Shown here: positions 58,701 through 64,000 of the stretch, piece after piece
How the letters are laid out: every line of letters starts with the position of its first letter
How positions within the stretch are numbered: position 1 is the first letter of the stretch
Assembly: GCF_964355755.1 (NCBI RefSeq)
Contig: NC_092676.1
Location: 26,208,288 to 26,272,287, forward strand
DNA: 64,000 nt
DNA from: Antedon mediterranea
Lineage: Eukaryota; Echinodermata; Crinoidea; Comatulida; Antedonidae
Direction of reading: 5' to 3'
Made by a program: the position numbers and the translations under genes
Notes under the pieces: model-generated
What the model saw: the letters and a program-made list of their open reading frames with translations, nothing else
Database searches by the model: none
What the model was told of the DNA's origin: nothing

Positions 58701-61700
58701 ACCTTTGATTTTCATCCATAACTGCTGACCCTCTATCATTCCATTCTCTTTCGCCTAAGATAATAAATTTAGACAAAGATTTATCTATCAACCTAATAGA
58801 AAACCTGATGTTTATAATGCATTGAATTTATTTATATTTAGGCCTATATCTTAATTTACTCACTTTTATTTGTTCTTGTGATTTATAAATGCACTTTTTT
58901 ATATACTTTTTTATCCTGATTTAATTTTTATATTTGTATGTATTACCATGTAATTTAGCTTTTGGCTGCGATTTTTATATCAAATAAATTGAAATGAAAA
59001 AAAAAAAGTTAAAAAATCACGTACTTCAAATTTAAACTCCATGTTGTTTATTCCTGGTTCTAAAACTGTATTCTGATGTTCAATGTTAATTTTATACTCT
59101 TTACATTGTAGATCCAATTCCTTAAGCACCAGTGACGAGGTGCTATCCTCTCGTTGCAACGCCTTCTGAGCGTTAACGCACAAAAAACTACTGGCTTCTA
59201 CCGCTTCCTTGCCTTCCGACAACCGAACCTCTTCCTCGAAAGCAAAAGGTTCACGTTTTGACGATGATACCATCCCAGGGAGTGGCGTCTGTGGCGATGG
59301 TGTGTTATCAACCTGCTCCGAGCTTAAGGAGATCACGGTTTGATCAATGGTAACTGGTTTTGGAAAACCGCTCTTGATGCAAACGGTGATGGATCCTTCT
59401 TGGCCATGTGTTAATCTGCCATCAGAGGGGGTGATGCCCATTGATTCAATAGTAAAAACTTGTTCCAGTGCAACTTTGTTATTTTCTGAAATAAAACAAT
59501 ATTTCATACATTATGATAAATTTAGTATGAAGTGTTACAGTTTATTAGTTGCTTCTTCTTCTTTGTCCCTTTAATTGAACCACTGACAAATAGGAGAGAA
59601 TTCTGCACCTTAAACGTAAACTTTTCTTTGTAATTATTAATGCTAGGCGCTCTGTTCTTTGTAGGCCGCCATACAAAAATAAATAGAAAAAAACAACATA
59701 GAACAGAATACTTCCACCACTATTAATACCACCACCATGAGTGATTACCACCACTATTAATACCACCACCATGAGTGATTACCACCACTATTAGTACCAC
59801 CACCATGAGTGATTACCACCACTATTAATACCACCACCATGAGTGATTACCACCACTATTAATACCACCACCATGAGTGATTACCACCACTATTAATACC
59901 ACCACCATGAGTGATTACCACCACTATTAATACCACCACCATGAGTGATTACCACCAGTACAATACCACCACCACCTTTGCTAAATTCTAGTGTACTACC
60001 CCTTTAATATAATATATAGTTACCATTCCCTTCCTCCTCTACACACTTAACTACTTTAACAGACTTAATGCATCTCTTTTTATGATATGTAACAAACATG
60101 TGTCATGAAAATTTTAATTAAAAATAAATAACAACACCGTTGTTGATTGTCTTTGCGTACTCAGGGACACCCTGGTGCACTATTGCTGTTTGACTGCAAA
60201 ATACAACTTTTTGTTGTTTATTGATTTTCCACAACTAATAGATATATTTCTTTATAAATCAAAATGCAATTTTAAAATACCAATTATTTTTAGTAAATAG
60301 GCTTTAAAAAGTTATATTACGAGGCCTGTCAATGTGCATACATAGTGTAAAAGTTCCACCCATATTTAGACCACATTACGATTCTTAAATATCCCTACCT
60401 GAATTTTCAGTCTCATTTATCTCTTCAGCAGCGACCATCATTTCATTAAAAAAATGATCTTTGTCTTCTTTTGAAATCTCTTCTTCACTTGCAAGAATAG
60501 CACAGGACTTCATATATGTGAGATGAAGTTAAGGGAAATTCTAATTGCTTCCAGGCCTAGGAAGTTTTTGTAGAAAGCTCTCAAGTTTTTTCACGAAAGA
60601 ATTTATCTAATGAGCTTAGGAATAAAAGGATATTTGTTGGTATTTCCCATGCTCTTTTGACAAGTTGCTAATTCTTTTCTTGTATCAACTTCTATTTTTT
60701 TCCAGCCTTCTTTCACATAGATCTTCAACGCATCTGATAGGAAACCCTCTGCTTTTGCTGTTTCACCCCTCTTCCTGATAAAATTAACAAATTGAATAAC
60801 GTTTATACCTTTTATATAAGGCACTTTTATCATTAATTGTTGTTTTTGTATTTGGTTAAAATATAAACGATACTTACATGTAAAAAGCTGCAAGATTCTT
60901 TCCCATCATTTTTGCCGAGCGTTGCCTGCCAATATGTTTGAAAGTGCCCATCGCAATTTCAGAAAGTTCCTAACAAAATATTAAAGATAATTGTCAGGAT
61001 AAAACAGTTGTTCCGGCCAAAACTTAAACTCTTATAAATAAAACTAGAAAGTTCCTAATAAAGTGGCAAAGATTGAACATCTGTGAGGTTAAAAACAGTT
61101 TTTCTTATAAACATGCTCTAACACTAGACCACTGGCTCCATCATCTATGTTCAAGAACGATTGGACAGCATAATATATTTTTATTGTTTTGTGAAGTAAC
61201 TTACTAAGTAGGTTTTCTGAAAAGCTTCCTTAGAACTTAGTGCTTCTCTTAACTTCTGCTGTGAGTTGTAGCTCTTAGGCTGGAGTGGTTGGACATGTCC
61301 CATGCCAGACAGCAGCTCAACAACCATATTCAGTTGCTCCGATGTGGGTTCTGTATCAGGCATCAAACCGCATAGTAGGCCTAGCTGATGCAACTAAATC
61401 AAACATAAAGCAAAAACTTGTTTAAAGGCATGTTTACATAGACAAGCGGTAACGGTTAATATAGAATCTATGTTGTTCCTTATGAGACTTTACACAAAAC
61501 GCGGAGCGCACAGGTGGATACAGTTTCTAAATGGGACAAGGAAAGTGGTCATCCGTTTACCGTTACCGCTCGTCTGTGTAAATTAACCTCAAAGATTACT
61601 TTAAAGAAAACAGTTTTGTATAGATTTTTTAAATGATATAAAGCTCTTTTTTTACCTTACTCTGAGCATAGGCTCGTAGGCTTGCACTGTAGTATGAGTA

Positions 61701-64000
61701 CGACTCTCGATAGTTACTCGTAGCTCGTTTTTCACACATGTCAAGAATCTCTAAGCTGCTTAGCAACACCCAACAATCAATACTTCCAACTGGCATGCTG
61801 ATCTAAATATAAAATAAGTTTGATTGATTATCATTAAGGAATAAAGAGTCATTCTGGGATTGAATTGAACCCTGGACCTTGGGATTAGAAGGTAAACATT
61901 TTAACCACCCAGCTACTGCGTCACTATATAATACTGTAACCCGACACATGATTAATCAAAGCAATTGGTAATAGGTCAGGATTGAACCCTTGACCTTGGG
62001 ATTGGAAGGCAAACATGTTAACCAACAGGCTACTGCGCCACTATCGATACTTTAACCTGATTAATCAAAGTAGGTGAGATAAAGTTTGATTTCCAGTACC
62101 TCTAGAATCCGTAGTTCTTGAACACAATTGTAAAGAAAAGCAATCGTTCTATTGGCGACCTCAAGAGGTCGATTGAGGAAGAGTAGAAGCACACACTGAC
62201 GTGAGAACAAGTAGTTTCTGATGTCTAGGAGCGTTGGTTTGCCGGTCTTGATCAGATCTCGAATTTGTTGATTTATTGGTCGTGAAAGATCCAAGCCATC
62301 CCACCGTGTGCAGTTACCTTGAAACTTAATCAGCCAATCAGGTGCTTCTATTACAAACAAACAAAAAGACAATTTGGTTTATTTTTAATAAAAATGTAGT
62401 TTTACATTATTGCAGTGTTATTATTATTTTTTATCAAAATGAATCAAATCAAATTCTACTTACTTGCAGCTTGGGAGTTGATAACAAATTGCGAGAAAAG
62501 TGCATCAAGCTCATCATATTGCACAAGTGCTTCGTCGTACTGCCGCAACATCTCATAAACGAACGCTAGTTCTTCCTATATAATTTGTTTAAAAAATAAG
62601 TAACAAGTAAAGTGATTTAAGTACCTAAATCTTTTACTTTAAATTTGTAGAATTAATAAAAAATGATTTCTACCATCCAACAGCGGATCATGACAATTAC
62701 ACTACAGTATGATTAGGAACTCATTCCTTCTAAACTCTCATATAAGGCTTAGGTAGTGGCACTGTATTGACCTAAAAAAAAATTGCGTACCTCTGACAGG
62801 ATTTGAACCAAATACCCTGGGATTTGTAAGCAAGTAAGTTAAAAACCAATCCACAGTACCACTTTTAAAATTCCAAAAACACTACAAACCTGTAGCAGAA
62901 AATACTGATTGAAATCCCAGCCAGGTTCATTTCGACGTTCTCGTTCTGCCCTCATTTTTTCTTCAAACTTGCCAAGATTGCGATTATATGAGATGAGAAG
63001 CAGCTGCCGAAGGCGTGTCAGAAACACGTTCCAAGATTCTTGCGACCTCACTGACGGAACGGGATTATTTGGCTCATGTAAAACTATACATCTGTTTATA
63101 AATACAGAAGCACAAAAAATTTATAAAATAAATAAATAACAGGAAATTGAATAATACTTTTGTAAAGCTCTGTCTACACTATCAAACTATATGTGACAAA
63201 AAAATGTGATGTACCCATATATGGACATGACGATGTCATATCACTACCATATTTTGGCATATCACTACCATATTTGGGTATTTGAGTTTTACATTCACAG
63301 TAATCAGCGGTAAACTTGCCTGTCGGATTGTTTGCTACAAAAGTCGTTTTTAATTTTGTCAAACACCGAGGTCCGTGGTAGCAATTTCGTTTTCTGTCCA
63401 CGCTTTGGGTTGCTCGCTTCTACGAGAACTATCATCCAATCATTGATGTTCTTCTCTCTAAGTAACTGTTGCCATTTTGATATCTCTTCTTTGACGACAA
63501 TCTTGTAAGCATCAACATCCTAAATGGAAAAAAAATAACTAAAAATAAGGTTATATTGCATGATAATACATATAACCTAATAATTTACAATTGGATATTA
63601 AAGGGGACTTTCATAGGAATTCCTTATTAATCAAGCATTAAGTTGTTACTACAACTATGCCTATCATTTATCATCTATCTGAATAAAAACCTATTACAGT
63701 ATTGTGAAAAAGTCTGTTTAATTTACATTACTATATTTTAATTTTATTTACAGTTTTCAATAATTACTGAGAAGAAGAGGACCTACTGTATATCATAGGA
63801 TTTTTTGGATTATTTGACATTTGTGAATTATTTTTTTTTTAGACTTTGAACTAATGTTCATTGTCTAATCTTGACATACACAAAATAAAGTATAATAAAC
63901 ACACCGGACATTCGGTCCAATACAAATGAAAGAACGATTGATGTAGAAGCTGTCTGCTGCCCTCATATTGTAAGATGTCAATTGAAAACGGCACAAACTG
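55718..64000 (-). CDS. TRAPPC10: TRAPPC10, subunit of the TRAPPII tethering complex (5' end outside window)
   Basis: Subunit of the TRAPPII guanine-exchange complex acting on Rab GTPases at the Golgi. Exons from the window edge: 63905-64000 (partial), 63320-63519, 62890-63091, 62464-62575, 62100-62347, 61656-61802, 61205-61393, 60878-60969, 60634-60774, 60399-60517, 59025-59485, 58613-58754, 58200-58486, 57988-58085, 57620-57743, 57355-57525, 56667-56973, 55718-55929; 1,115 residues in frame. Motifs as in vertebrate TRAPPC10: HLYWTEC, LLPRTSVFDKIKNDFCSKQSDR, ESWNVFLTRLR, NLGKFEEKMR, ERRNEPGWDF, EELAFVYEMLRQYDEALVQYDELDALFSQF, RNYLFSRQCVLLLFL, ISMPVGSIDCW, GYLPLPGVKL and the final LQPFPLGQV. 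About 75 N-terminal residues are missing by comparison with human (about 1,259). One intron is AT-AC and one is GC-AG. Converges with the JmjC gene, 1.26 kb between stop codons. Confidence 0.95.
56072..56562. mobile_element. MITE family 1 split by a LINE 3' fragment
   Basis: MITE left half at about 56072-56115 and right half from about 56445, interrupted by the LINE piece at 56116-56443. The final terminus GTGTAGACAGAGATTT ends near 56562. Confidence 0.7.
56116..56443 (+). mobile_element. LINE 3' end (reverse-transcriptase C-terminal zinc-knuckle region)
   Basis: An open frame to 56342 has RLCKCGKVLTELHALCECPF, the Cys/His cluster typical of the C-terminus of many non-LTR retrotransposon polyproteins. 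It is 5'-truncated, with a 3' tail containing AATAAAAGATAACAATAA. In intron 17 of TRAPPC10. Confidence 0.65.
57199..57334. mobile_element. MITE family 1 copy
   Basis: Shortened left end, good right terminus (GATAGTGTGGACAAGGCTTT). It abuts the TRAPPC10 exon ending at 57355. Confidence 0.82.
59708..59965. repeat. 34-bp minisatellite, about seven copies
   Basis: ATGAGTGATTACCACCACTA and TTAATACCACCACC alternate with a strict 34-bp period. In the TRAPPC10 intron between the exons at 59485 and 60399. Confidence 0.93.
60518..60633 (-). other. U12-type AT-AC intron in TRAPPC10
   Basis: On the minus strand the exon ends ...ACCAACAA and the 116-nt intron begins ATATCCTTTT, a perfect U12 AT-AC donor. 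Near the 3' end, CCCTTAAC matches the U12 branch site and is followed after about 12 nt by CTCAC, where the exon resumes ATATATGAAG. The join (phase 2) reads GNTNKYMKSCAILASEE, which aligns with the vertebrate TRAPPC10 segment ending ENYLQTSSLLASD as I remember it. No GT-AG pair gives this join. Confidence 0.9.
61439..61588. mobile_element. TIR element family 4
   Basis: ACATAGACAAGCGGTAACGG at the left, CCGTTACCGCTCGTCTGTGT at the right. TRAPPC10 intron. Confidence 0.7.
61860..62043 (-). mobile_element. Two tandem tRNA-derived SINE fragments
   Basis: The minus strand has GGTTAACATGTTTGCC followed by CCAAGGTCAAGGGTTCAATC (61975-62043) and a similar block at 61860-61925. A tRNA gene is excluded because the acceptor stem does not pair. 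Confidence 0.6.
62790..62862 (-). mobile_element. tRNA-derived SINE remnant
   Basis: The minus strand has TTGGTTTTTAACTTACTTGC then GGT..GGTTCAAATCC; 5' end decayed. Next to the TRAPPC10 exon ending at 62890. Confidence 0.5.
63164..63288. mobile_element. MITE family 1, right end lost
   Basis: Inside the GC-AG intron of TRAPPC10; left terminus intact. Confidence 0.8.
63318..63319 (-). other. GC splice donor (GC-AG intron) in TRAPPC10
   Basis: The exon ends ...TCCGACAG followed by GCAAGT, the classic GC-AG donor. Joining to the acceptor at 63091 restores SDRCIVLHEP, matching the vertebrate SDRCVVLSDP. Confidence 0.85.

Noticed and set aside
59708-59965. CRISPR-like array
   Set aside because: Units are contiguous without unique spacers, and the locus is intronic in an animal gene.
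61860-62043. True tRNA genes
   Set aside because: Box-like motifs are present but the cloverleaf stems do not pair and several similar fragments occur in introns, as expected for SINEs.

Overview
This is nuclear DNA from an animal. Genes are split into many small exons with canonical splice sites, the AT-rich introns carry many miniature transposons, and there are no operons. The gene set (a ciliary central-pair protein, a monoamine oxidase, a FLASH-like histone pre-mRNA processing factor, a small JmjC oxygenase and TRAPPC10) and the AGGCCTA-rich, MITE-rich background suggest a marine invertebrate deuterostome, perhaps an echinoderm. That assignment is inference from style, not from a marker sequence.

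Layout. 1643-23237 (-) is a complete SPAG17/PF6 gene; I could join 34 exons in frame, plus one optional 12-nt microexon. About 0.9 kb separates it head-to-head from 24141-31693 (+), an intact 15-exon monoamine oxidase. That gene is tandemly duplicated: 32938-41601 (+) is a second copy with the same 15 exons but decayed by frameshifts, a stop codon and several later insertions. 43551-49218 (+) is a four-coding-exon FLASH/CASP8AP2-like gene. 51115-54456 (+) is a JmjC Fe(II)/2-oxoglutarate oxygenase whose second coding exon is split by an 0.8-kb terminal-inverted-repeat element. 55718-64000 (-) is TRAPPC10, converging on the JmjC gene; its 5' end lies outside the window.

The genes are functionally unrelated (cilia, amine catabolism, histone mRNA 3' ends, hydroxylation, Golgi trafficking), so this is ordinary gene neighbourhood rather than a cassette. 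The most interesting content is in gene structure: two U12-type AT-AC introns (the last intron of SPAG17 and one in TRAPPC10), two likely GC-AG introns, a transposon inside a coding exon with a reconstructable empty site, and a tandem duplication that acts as a dated record of transposon activity, with filled and empty sites between the two copies. Most remaining non-coding DNA is made of several MITE families, tRNA-derived SINEs, LINE 3' ends and short tandem repeats. I found no rRNA, true tRNA, CRISPR or viral gene.
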